Assembly (NCBI GenBank): GCA_003542415.1
Contig: DPKR01000094.1
Coordinates: 1 to 5,384 of the forward strand
Length of the DNA: 5,384 bases
Reading direction: 5' to 3'
DNA from: Alphaproteobacteria bacterium
Lineage (GTDB): Bacteria; Pseudomonadota; Alphaproteobacteria; RF32; CAG-239
In this document: positions 1 to 5,384 of the stretch, one piece after another
How the letters are laid out: every line of letters starts with the position of its first letter
Position numbering within the stretch: the stretch's first letter is position 1
The notes under the pieces: model-generated
Seen by the model: the letters and a program-made list of their open reading frames with translations, nothing else
Database searches by the model: none
What the model was told of the DNA's origin: nothing
Made by a program: the position numbers and the translations under genes

Positions 1-51
1 AACGCATTCGTAATGCGTGGGTCGGTAGTTCGAGTCTACTAACCGGCACCA
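1..51 (+). tRNA. tRNA-Thr (anticodon CGU), 3' part, 5' end outside window
   Basis: This is the 3' half of a threonine tRNA that reads ACG codons. The anticodon stem pairs 2-6 (ACGCA) perfectly with 14-18 (TGCGT). It encloses the 7-nt loop TTCGTAA, whose central triplet CGT (9-11) is the anticodon. A 5-nt variable loop (19-23) follows, then a T stem 24-28/36-40 around the loop TTCGAGT. The acceptor 3' strand AACCGGC (41-47) precedes discriminator A48 and an encoded CCA (49-51). From memory, the anticodon arm matches the Escherichia coli tRNA-Thr(CGU) arm closely. The D arm and the 5' acceptor strand lie upstream of the window; that strand should read about GCCGGTT. A terminator follows within a few bases, so this is the last or only gene of its transcript. 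Confidence 0.93.
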
Positions 52-54
52 TTT

Positions 55-83
55 AAAAACCATCCTCAAGAGATGGTTTTTTT
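55..83 (+). terminator. Intrinsic terminator of the tRNA-Thr transcript
   Basis: A 10-bp perfect stem pairs AAAAACCATC (55-64) with GATGGTTTTT (72-81) around the 7-nt loop CTCAAGA. The T run continues to 83. It starts four bases after the tRNA CCA end, which is the usual arrangement for a Rho-independent terminator releasing a tRNA precursor with a short trailer. Confidence 0.9.
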
Positions 84-117
84 ATAAATTATTTTTCGAA
101 ACAATAAAGTCCATCAT

Positions 118-147
118 ACGCGTTTTATAAAACGCGTTTTTATAAAA
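118..147. repeat. Tandem 14/15-bp repeat containing a 20-bp perfect palindrome
   Basis: Two near-identical units lie head to tail: CGCGTTTTATAAAA (119-132) and CGCGTTTTTATAAAA (133-147), differing by one T. Because each unit is partly self-complementary, 118-137 (ACGCGTTTTATAAAACGCGT) is also a perfect 20-bp palindrome. As RNA it could form an 8-bp stem with a TATA loop, followed by four T (138-141) on the + strand. It could therefore be a back-up terminator behind 55-83, a protein-binding site, or a duplication product. The last TAAAAT (143-148) resembles a -10 box placed just before the long hairpin, but no convincing -35 box is present. Confidence 0.6.
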
Positions 148-154
148 TATGGAG

Positions 155-254
155 AATAGTTTAGATAAAGTGAAGTTTTAGGCAAAAGTACCGCAGTGTA
201 CATAGCAGTACATGAGGACACTTTTGCTTAAAATTTTGCTTTAGATGAGCTATT
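155..254 (+). ncRNA. Long structured hairpin, possible small RNA or structured repeat
   Basis: Outer stem 155-163/246-254 (9 bp) is followed by a symmetric GA/GA internal loop (164-165, 244-245), able to form tandem sheared G-A pairs. Next comes an uninterrupted 24-bp stem, 166-189/220-243. All six non-Watson-Crick pairs (181-228, 175-234, 172-237, 171-238, 162-247, 160-249) are G-U when read from the + strand; on the - strand they become C-A mismatches. The apical part 190-219 folds further: TGTAC (197-201) pairs with GTACA (208-212) around ATAGCA. CC (191-192) with GG (216-217) and CA (194-195) with TG (213-214) can pair below it. This suggests selection on a + strand RNA. No T tract follows, so it is not a textbook terminator. 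It may be a small RNA, a processing site, or one copy of a dispersed repeat. I cannot name an RNA family. Confidence 0.55.
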
Positions 255-263
255 ATACATATT

Positions 264-2576
264 TTATTTGGCCTGATGGACAACAATTTGTTGGAACGGA
301 ATCTCAATCCCTTCCTCATTAAATCGTTTGTTGATGGCAAAACGTAATTCGCTCGGAATAATCCACCCTTCCCAAATGTTGTTTGAATAGCACCTCAAAT
401 CAAAATCAAGTGAACTTGCGCCGAAATCCTTGAAAATCACATACGGCGCAGGCGAGCGCAAAACCTTCGGATTCGCATTAGCACATTCGAGTAAAATATC
501 CCTCACTTTTTCAACATCTGTTCCATAGGCCACCCCGACAGAAACATTAAGCCGCGTCCAGTTGTTGCCATGCGTCATATTTATAACAGATGATGATAAA
601 AGTGTTGCATTCGGCACAATCACACTTGTTTTCTTAAATGTTTCAAGCTCGGTTGAACGAATATTGATTTGTTTGATTTTTCCTTCTTCGCCGCCAATGT
701 CGACCCAATCGCCAACCTTAAACGGCCTTTCAAACAAAATGATAATACCCGAAACAAAGTTATTAATCACATTTTGCAAACCAAAACCGATACCAACAGA
801 GAGAGCACCGGCAATCACCGTTAGGTTTGTCATGTTTCCGCCCATTGCAATAATTGCTAAAATAAACGAAAGCACAATCCCGATAAAGTTCACAAACGAA
901 TCTAGCGAATGGCGAATACCCTCATCAACTTCCAAGTGTGTAAATGCATTTTGCATCAAATGGCTTCTAAACATCTTCACAAGCGAATATGAAACCACAA
1001 AAACGATCACCCCGAAAACAATCGCCACGAGCGAAATTCGAATTCCGCCAATGCTAAACCCGAACAAAATTTTTCTAACAACATGCATTAAAAAGTCGCT
1101 TGAAAATCCCCAAAGGTTCAACAATGCAAAAAGAAACACAAACACCAAAAACGGATTGACCAAAACCGTCAAGACAAAATTGACTTTAATCAAAAGCGAG
1201 CGTCTGGCATGAAAACTCTTTCCCCAAAGGCCAACAACAAAAATGCGCCTGACAAGACTTTCTAAAAAGTTTTTCACCATCAGGAAAATCCCAAACAATC
1301 CCGCACTTAAGATATATCTGTTCAAAATATATGCGCAAAGGTTCGGATACCCGAACAACCCCACGCCCAAAGTGCCTGTCATCAAAACGGCTGTCAAAAT
1401 ATTGATTTTGAACGAAAGTGAACGCCAGTCGTCTGTTGAATCATCTTCCGGCGACAAAATTTTTGCGGTCACAAGCATAATTGCAATAACTTTTGCCATT
1501 GAACAAAAAGATGTCAGAAGATTGATTAAAATCGGCTCATAAGTTGCCTCAATCGCCACTTTTTCCATCACGGTTGTCACCGCAATCAGCATCACACTCA
1601 AATTAACAGCGTGCGAAATTTTAACGGCTTTTTTGGTTGAAAGCGCAATCGGACGCCAATTTTCTTTAGAAGGCGCCAAAACCGCATGCACAACAGCCCG
1701 TGCAATCACAATATACAAAAGCCAAATAAGCGATTTTTCAAGCACAAGGCCGAAAAAACCGACCGAAAACACTTTTGATCCGATCATCCACCCCAAAAAA
1801 CCTGATATAATAAACGCCGGCACCAAACCATACGCCACCCCGTTTGCCACCGCAGCAACCATTTTTTGAACCATATTCGGTGCTTCAATATCTGTTTTAT
1901 AGCCCCAGTTTCTTAAAATAAAACGTCTCAAAATAAGTCCGATCCAAATCGCCGCCACCAAAATAAAGATAACCGGCACAACATATGTCAAAACATATGA
2001 CTTAGCACTTTCATCAAGGCGTTGATACCAATGAACGGGCGATTTAACAATATCAAAGAAAAATACCGCCAACGATTTAAAACTTGCAAAAAATGTTTGA
2101 GGTAAGAGCAAAACTTCTTGTTTATCAACCAAATTGCCCAAAACTTTTTGGCTCTTAAAGTTTAAGGTCAGCATATTCAAATTGTCGATTTTGACCTGCA
2201 AAATATCTGTTTCGGCAATTCTGCTTTTTAGGAGTGCCAACTCGTCTTTAAGTTCTTGGCGCTTATTCGTCAGTTCTTTGAGCTCTTTGCTGCCTTCTTC
2301 AATATCTCCCATTGCATCAAGCTGCTTTTGAACAAGCTTTGCCTCGCGCTCATTAAAACGCTTTGTTTCGGCCAAATTGTTTGAAATTTCATATAAAAGT
2401 GTTGTTTGTGCATCAATTTCCTCAACAGAAATCTGATCATTTTTCAGGTTCTCTTCAAGCGTTTCGAGCTGTGCGGATATCTTCTTAAATTCGACCTTGC
2501 GTGACAAATCTGCCGCACCGGCTTGCATCGCAAACCCCAAACATAAAACCAAAACAAACTTAAACAAAGAGCGCAT
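264..2576 (-). CDS. Large MscS-family mechanosensitive ion channel with periplasmic N-terminal domain
   Basis: This is a 770-aa inner-membrane channel expected to open under membrane tension and release solutes on osmotic downshock. Residues 1-21 form a signal peptide (charged MRSLFK, hydrophobic core, likely cut near AGA/A). Residues about 26-140 are a charged, heptad-rich, probably coiled-coil periplasmic region like those of other large MscS/MscK/YbiO-type proteins. About eleven membrane segments follow from residue 193 (roughly 193-217, 238-262, 270-300, 320-345, 353-372, 390-412, 418-437, 464-490, 511-537, 560-580, 586-615). The MscS core is C-terminal. A Gly/Ala-rich pore helix (588-610, with SVGIGFGLQNVINNF) runs into FERPFKVGDWV (615-625), then the beta domain with VPNATLLSSSVIN (654-666) and an alpha/beta vestibule domain to the C terminus. 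The minimal family member, E. coli MscS, is 286 aa, so over 480 residues here are extra. The ATG start has an AGGAG at 2583-2587, six bases upstream. The start lies 9 nt after the Asd-like gene, whose stop codon overlaps this Shine-Dalgarno, so translation is probably coupled. The exact subfamily is uncertain. Confidence 0.93.
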   Translation of the reverse strand: MRSLFKFVLVLCLGFAMQAGAADLSRKVEFKKISAQLETLEENLKNDQISVEEIDAQTTLLYEISNNLAETKRFNEREAKLVQKQLDAMGDIEEGSKELKELTNKRQELKDELALLKSRIAETDILQVKIDNLNMLTLNFKSQKVLGNLVDKQEVLLLPQTFFASFKSLAVFFFDIVKSPVHWYQRLDESAKSYVLTYVVPVIFILVAAIWIGLILRRFILRNWGYKTDIEAPNMVQKMVAAVANGVAYGLVPAFIISGFLGWMIGSKVFSVGFFGLVLEKSLIWLLYIVIARAVVHAVLAPSKENWRPIALSTKKAVKISHAVNLSVMLIAVTTVMEKVAIEATYEPILINLLTSFCSMAKVIAIMLVTAKILSPEDDSTDDWRSLSFKINILTAVLMTGTLGVGLFGYPNLCAYILNRYILSAGLFGIFLMVKNFLESLVRRIFVVGLWGKSFHARRSLLIKVNFVLTVLVNPFLVFVFLFALLNLWGFSSDFLMHVVRKILFGFSIGGIRISLVAIVFGVIVFVVSYSLVKMFRSHLMQNAFTHLEVDEGIRHSLDSFVNFIGIVLSFILAIIAMGGNMTNLTVIAGALSVGIGFGLQNVINNFVSGIIILFERPFKVGDWVDIGGEEGKIKQINIRSTELETFKKTSVIVPNATLLSSSVINMTHGNNWTRLNVSVGVAYGTDVEKVRDILLECANANPKVLRSPAPYVIFKDFGASSLDFDLRCYSNNIWEGWIIPSELRFAINKRFNEEGIEIPFQQIVVHQAK

Positions 2577-2585
2577 ATCAATCTC

Positions 2586-3590
2586 CTACTTTGTTAATAA
2601 CAATTCCATCACATCAACAGCGTTTCTTGCGCTGTCCGCACGCAAGTTGTCAGCCACCGCCCAAAAACTGAAACCGTTTTTGGCCGATAAATCCTGACGC
2701 AACCTTGAAATATAAATATCATTTTCGCCTTGAATATCGTTCAGGCTCACATATCCGCCGTCTGTTTGCTTATCAAAAACAACAATACCTTTCGTTTGCC
2801 CCATCAAATTTTTCACATCATCAATATCAACATCACTTGCCGTTTCAACATTTGCAAACACCCCTGCGCCGATAAACGCCGGCACATAAGCCAAATTGGC
2901 GTGTATTTTCATATTTCCGCCCAAAACTTTTTTGATTTCGGCATTAACGGCCCATTCAGCCTTTGTTTCTTCACCAATAAATTCACCAACCTGCGGCAAC
3001 ACATTAAAGGCAATTTGTTTTTTGAAAATTTCCTCATCATCAACAAGAGGCATATTCATATAAATCTTGCGCGTTTGTGAAAAAAGCTCATCCATTGCCT
3101 CGTGGCTGTGAAAAGAGGTTGAAAGATATCCGCTTAAAACAATTCGAATTGCGCCGTATTTTTCATTGACCTTTGAAAGCGGCTTCAAAACCTGCGTCAC
3201 AACGGCCATCGGCACAGAAACAACATTTTTCTTGGCCTCTTTGATTGCCTCATTATTCAACCCTGCAACAATCATCGGCACATCAGCATCAGCTGATGTT
3301 GCACCCGAACAATCCACAATTTTAACCCCCTTGCTCATCGCTTTAGGCAAATAACGTTTTGCCACTTCTTCTGTGCATGCAAAAAGCACAACATCAGCTT
3401 TTGCAAAATCAAAATCATCTAAATTCAAAACGTCTAAATCTTCGTCTTCGCCATAAGAAACGAGCGTGCCAAGCGGGCTTTTCGGTTCGAGCGCAATCAC
3501 ATTATCCACATTCACATCATTTTCGCTCAAAAGCCCTAAAATTTCGCGTCCCAAGTTTTCTTTAGCACCGACAACTGCAATTTTAACCAT
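2586..3590 (-). CDS. Aspartate-semialdehyde dehydrogenase-like protein, probably catalytically inactive
   Basis: This 334-aa protein has the length and fold order of Asd, which reduces aspartyl phosphate to the semialdehyde for lysine, diaminopimelate, threonine and methionine synthesis. Family landmarks are present: an N-terminal Rossmann start (KIAVVGAKENLG, 3-14), VLFACTEEVAK (68-78), DVPMIVAGLN (103-112), LKPL (135-138), IAFNVLPQVGEF (193-204), VPAFIG...NVET (236-250), and a C-terminal SRLRQDL...NGFSFWAVADNLR...NAV. The active site is not kept. The NPNC(S/T)T segment reads SVPMAVVT (125-132) with no cysteine; the only two cysteines, 72 and 94, lie elsewhere. The GHS histidine position reads GAG (241-243). 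The phosphate-binding arginine of SAFRMDP is lost (GATSADA, 96-102), as is the Gln of YQAVSG (YLSTS, 155-159). I infer a pseudoenzyme or a protein with a new role, comparable to USG-1-type Asd paralogues. The frame is intact. An AGGA at 3598-3601, seven bases before the ATG, supports the start. It is the first gene of a probable two-gene operon with the channel gene. Confidence 0.85.
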   Translation of the reverse strand: MVKIAVVGAKENLGREILGLLSENDVNVDNVIALEPKSPLGTLVSYGEDEDLDVLNLDDFDFAKADVVLFACTEEVAKRYLPKAMSKGVKIVDCSGATSADADVPMIVAGLNNEAIKEAKKNVVSVPMAVVTQVLKPLSKVNEKYGAIRIVLSGYLSTSFHSHEAMDELFSQTRKIYMNMPLVDDEEIFKKQIAFNVLPQVGEFIGEETKAEWAVNAEIKKVLGGNMKIHANLAYVPAFIGAGVFANVETASDVDIDDVKNLMGQTKGIVVFDKQTDGGYVSLNDIQGENDIYISRLRQDLSAKNGFSFWAVADNLRADSARNAVDVMELLLTK

Positions 3591-3611
3591 TATTTTTTCC
3601 TTTTTATCAAA

Positions 3612-3631
3612 TTATTTTGCTTGCAAAATAA
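3612..3631. promoter_or_regulatory. 20-bp dyad, candidate operator between divergent genes
   Basis: TTATTTTGC (3612-3620) and GCAAAATAA (3623-3631) are perfect inverted repeats with a TT spacer. The dyad lies in the 94-bp gap between the divergent Asd-like gene (ATG at 3590) and preA (ATG at 3685). It overlaps the proposed preA -35 box. Size and position suit binding of a dimeric helix-turn-helix regulator able to act on both genes, but no regulator gene is in the window. In so AT-rich a spacer a chance dyad cannot be excluded. Confidence 0.4.
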
Positions 3632-3648
3632 CATATATTTATTAATAT
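3621..3648 (+). promoter_or_regulatory. Candidate sigma-70-type promoter for preA
   Basis: TTGCAA (3621-3626) could be a -35 box and TAATAT (3643-3648) a -10 box, with a 16-bp spacer; each matches four of six consensus positions. The predicted start near 3655 leaves a leader of about 30 nt. The gap is extremely AT-rich (long T and A runs at 3648-3672), so other -10-like hexamers exist and the choice is tentative. No clear separate promoter was found for the minus-strand operon in the same gap. Confidence 0.35.
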
Positions 3649-3684
3649 TTTTTTTAAATAATCTTTTTTTTGAAAGCTTAAGCA

Positions 3685-4863
3685 ATGACATCCTTAAAAA
3701 CAAAAATTTTAAACATTGAATTGGAAAATCCGTTTTTATTGGCCTCTGCGCCTCCGACAGCGCGCATAGACAGCATTGATAAAGCTTTTTCACTCGGTTG
3801 GGGCGGGGCTGTTCTCAAAACCATTACCCCTGACGATTTAGAAATGATTGAAGCAAGTCCGCGTTATGCTTCTTGGCGGATTGGCCAAAAAGTTTGCGGT
3901 TTTGAAAATTTTGAACTGCTGAGCCACCTCTCCGTTCAGGAATGGGTTGCCGGCATTCATTATCTGCGTGAAAAACACCCCACAAAAGTCCAAATTGCGA
4001 GCATCATGGCGCCCGTTGCCAAGCAAGAATGGCAAAATCTTGTCCAAACCTTGAATCAAACGCCGATTGATGCCTTTGAGCTCAATTTCTCGTGCCCTCA
4101 CGGTATGCCTGAAAAGGGTGTCGGCATGGCCATCGGCACACATCCTGAAATTTCCGCTCAAATCACAGCATGGGTCAAAGAAGTCGCTCAAAAACCTGTT
4201 TTTGTTAAGCTCACTCCAAATGTCACCAACATTGCTCAAATTGCCAAAGCGGTTGAAGATGCCGGTGCAGATGGTCTCGCTGCCATCAACACGGTTCAAT
4301 CCCTGATGGGCATTGACTTAAACACCTTTAAACCCCAGCCGAATGTCAACGGCAAATCCACTTTCGGCGGCTATTCGGGCATAGCTGTCAAACCGATCGG
4401 GTTGCGTTGCGTTGCCCAAATACGCCAATCAAGCAACCTTCCGATTTTAGGCACAGGCGGTGTATCTTCTTGGCAAGATGCGGCTGAATATATGGCTGTC
4501 GGCGCCGATGCCGTTCAAGTCTGCACAGAGGTGATGCTCAACGGCTACCAAATCATCGAAAATTTAAAAAAAGGCTTGCTTTCCTACCTCGAAAGCAAAC
4601 AATTCAACTCGCCTTCTGATTTGAAAAACAGAGCAATTGCCAACTTATCCGCACACAAAGACTTAAACAAATCAAAACAGGTTTATCCGAAAATTGATGA
4701 TGAAGCCTGCATCAAATGTCAAAAATGCGTTATGCTGTGCGATGAATCGGAACATAGTGCTTTGAGTTTTCAAAACGGACATATTGAGCTCAACAAGGCG
4801 CGGTGCGTCGGTTGCTCACTTTGCAAGCAGGCATGCCCGAAACTTGCCATTTCGATGAAATAA
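3685..4863 (+). CDS. preA: NAD-dependent dihydropyrimidine dehydrogenase, catalytic subunit PreA
   Basis: PreA is the FMN and iron-sulfur subunit that, with the flavoprotein PreT, reduces uracil or thymine to the 5,6-dihydro form (or the reverse) in the cytoplasm. It is the first step of reductive pyrimidine breakdown. The 392-aa protein (E. coli PreA is about 411) begins with a dihydroorotate-dehydrogenase-like barrel: NPFLLASAPPT (15-25), then ELNFSCPHGMPEKG (132-145). That motif contains the Asn-x-Ser-Cys set (N134, S136, C137), matching the catalytic loop of mammalian DPD (Cys671 there). FMN and substrate contacts follow: VKLTPN (174-179), INTV (201-204), GYSG (229-232), GTGG (256-259). 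Two [4Fe-4S] motifs close the protein, CxxCxxCxxxC at 342-352 and CxxCxxCxxxCP at 374-385. The ATG has only a weak GAAAG (3672-3676) upstream. No preT lies beside it, unlike the preT-preA pair of E. coli. The specific substrate is inferred from family membership; a divergent role for this barrel plus ferredoxin architecture remains possible. Confidence 0.88.
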   Translation: MTSLKTKILNIELENPFLLASAPPTARIDSIDKAFSLGWGGAVLKTITPDDLEMIEASPRYASWRIGQKVCGFENFELLSHLSVQEWVAGIHYLREKHPTKVQIASIMAPVAKQEWQNLVQTLNQTPIDAFELNFSCPHGMPEKGVGMAIGTHPEISAQITAWVKEVAQKPVFVKLTPNVTNIAQIAKAVEDAGADGLAAINTVQSLMGIDLNTFKPQPNVNGKSTFGGYSGIAVKPIGLRCVAQIRQSSNLPILGTGGVSSWQDAAEYMAVGADAVQVCTEVMLNGYQIIENLKKGLLSYLESKQFNSPSDLKNRAIANLSAHKDLNKSKQVYPKIDDEACIKCQKCVMLCDESEHSALSFQNGHIELNKARCVGCSLCKQACPKLAISMK

Positions 4864-4864
4864 A

Positions 4865-4889
4865 AGAAAGCGGCATTAAGCCGCTTTTT
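4865..4889. terminator. Bidirectional intrinsic terminator between convergent preA and rfbD
   Basis: AAAGCGGC (4867-4874) pairs with GCCGCTTT (4880-4887) around the loop ATTAA, with a T run after it on the + strand (4885-4889). On the - strand the same stem is followed by TTTCTTTTATTT, so it can serve both genes. It begins right after the preA stop (4861-4863). The rfbD stop codon (4876-4878) sits inside its loop, and the last four rfbD codons lie in and next to its 3' arm. Confidence 0.87.
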
Positions 4890-5384
4890 CAATTTCTTTC
4901 AAACATTTTTTGAGCGATTCACGCCAATATGGAATTTTTAACCCAAATTGCTCTTTCAGACTCGTCTTGTCCAAAACGCTGTAAAACGGGCGCACAGCTT
5001 TTGTCGGATAAGCACTGCTGGGCAGTGGCTCCACTTTGCATTTTAAACCTGCCTCAAGCATAATCGCCGTTGCAAAATCATACCACGAGCAAACCCCTTC
5101 ATTTGTGAAGTGATAAACGCCCTTCGTTTTGGCGTTGATTTGCGGCAAAATCTGAACAATCGCATCGGCCAAATCGCCGGCATAAGTCGGTGTGCCGATT
5201 TGGTCTGAAACAACGCCGATTTGTTCCTTTTCAGCCCCAAGCCTCAGCATTGTTTTCACAAAGTTTTTTCCATGCGCGCTATAAAGCCATGCCGTACGCA
5301 AAATCACGGCCTCTTTAGCGTTTTTCAAAACAGCCTGCTCACCTGCGAGCTTCGTTCGGCCATAAACACTCAAAGGTTTTGCCT
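4876..5384 (-). CDS. rfbD: dTDP-4-dehydrorhamnose reductase, C-terminal part (5' end beyond window)
   Basis: RfbD/RmlD reduces dTDP-4-dehydrorhamnose with NAD(P)H to dTDP-L-rhamnose, the last step of the rhamnose donor pathway for O-antigen and other surface polysaccharides. The visible 169 complete codons cover the C-terminal half or more of a protein usually about 290-300 aa. The frame is open to the window edge and reads AKPLSVYGRTKLAGE, containing the short-chain-dehydrogenase YxxxK motif (YGRTK). A TTG at 5371-5373 could be mistaken for a start, but it lies just before the catalytic motif and is internal. Further family signatures are VILRTAWLYS.HGKNFVKTML, VVSDQIGTPTYAGDLA, GVYHFTNEGVCSWYDFA, and YPTKAVRPFYSVLD near the C terminus. 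It ends EKAA-stop inside the shared terminator, 12 nt from the preA stop. The Rossmann NAD(P)H-binding half and any rfbABC neighbours would lie beyond 5384. Confidence 0.92.
   Translation of the reverse strand, partial: AKPLSVYGRTKLAGEQAVLKNAKEAVILRTAWLYSAHGKNFVKTMLRLGAEKEQIGVVSDQIGTPTYAGDLADAIVQILPQINAKTKGVYHFTNEGVCSWYDFATAIMLEAGLKCKVEPLPSSAYPTKAVRPFYSVLDKTSLKEQFGLKIPYWRESLKKCLKEIEKAA

Noticed and set aside
1..51. tRNA-Thr 3' end as an integration (att) site for a mobile element
   Set aside because: No direct repeat of the tRNA 3' end occurs in the window and no integrase, transposase or phage gene is present downstream.
149..181. Ten-codon reading frame (MENSLDKVKF) running into the hairpin's left arm, considered as a leader peptide
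   Set aside because: No Shine-Dalgarno precedes it, it shows no run of regulatory codons, and no downstream + strand gene exists for it to attenuate.
155..254. The inverted repeat as a miniature transposon (MITE)
   Set aside because: No target-site duplication is obvious at the borders, and the arm differences are all G-U compatible in one strand, which fits an RNA structure better than decaying terminal repeats. A dispersed repeat is not excluded from one copy.
562..1212. Long open frame on the + strand opposite the channel gene (216 codons)
   Set aside because: It lies wholly antisense to the strongly supported MscS gene, has no recognisable motif, and its Ile/Lys/Thr-rich composition is what the complement of hydrophobic helix codons gives.
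2586..3590. Asd-like gene as a degraded pseudogene
   Set aside because: The frame is full length without stops or frameshifts, has a good Shine-Dalgarno, and keeps many fold-level family motifs, so loss of catalysis does not look like gene decay.
3838..4306. Open frames overlapping preA on both strands
   Set aside because: They are shadows of the preA frame, which carries the catalytic and Fe-S motifs; no Shine-Dalgarno or family signature supports either.
5371..5373. TTG as the true start of the rfbD-like gene
   Set aside because: The frame continues upstream to the window edge with family-like residues (AKPLSVYGRTK), and a start here would remove the whole NAD(P)H-binding half.

Overview
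The window is compact, AT-rich chromosomal DNA of a Gram-negative bacterium. The channel gene encodes a signal peptide and periplasmic domain. The last gene belongs to dTDP-rhamnose (surface polysaccharide) synthesis. The tRNA has an encoded CCA end. Lineage cannot be fixed from one window: an AT-rich proteobacterium, perhaps an alphaproteobacterium, is my best guess. I see no transposase, integrase, phage gene or CRISPR array.

Layout: (1) 1-51 is the 3' part of tRNA-Thr(CGU) on the + strand, followed at once by a strong intrinsic terminator. (2) 85-263 holds no protein gene but is structured. A 14/15-bp tandem repeat contains a 20-bp perfect palindrome, and next to it is a 100-nt long hairpin. 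Every non-Watson-Crick pair in the paired arms of that hairpin is G-U on the + strand, or part of a tandem GA motif. (3) 264-3590 is a tight two-gene minus-strand unit: an aspartate-semialdehyde-dehydrogenase-like protein, then a 770-aa MscS-family channel 9 nt downstream. (4) 3591-3684 is a very AT-rich divergent promoter region with a 20-bp dyad. (5) 3685-4863 (+) encodes PreA, the catalytic subunit of dihydropyrimidine dehydrogenase. (6) 4876-5384 (-) is the C-terminal part of RfbD, dTDP-4-dehydrorhamnose reductase, which runs off the window. It converges on preA through a shared terminator.

The most interesting gene is the Asd-like one. The fold and many family landmarks are kept, but the catalytic cysteine, the general-base histidine and the substrate-binding residues all appear to be replaced, in an intact reading frame. 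It looks like a conserved pseudoenzyme (comparable in idea to USG-1-type Asd paralogues), and it is apparently co-transcribed with a mechanosensitive channel. The second notable item is the long hairpin at 155-254, which could be a small RNA, a 3'-end processing element or one copy of a dispersed repeat. The remaining genes are ordinary housekeeping or metabolic functions with no obvious single pathway joining them.
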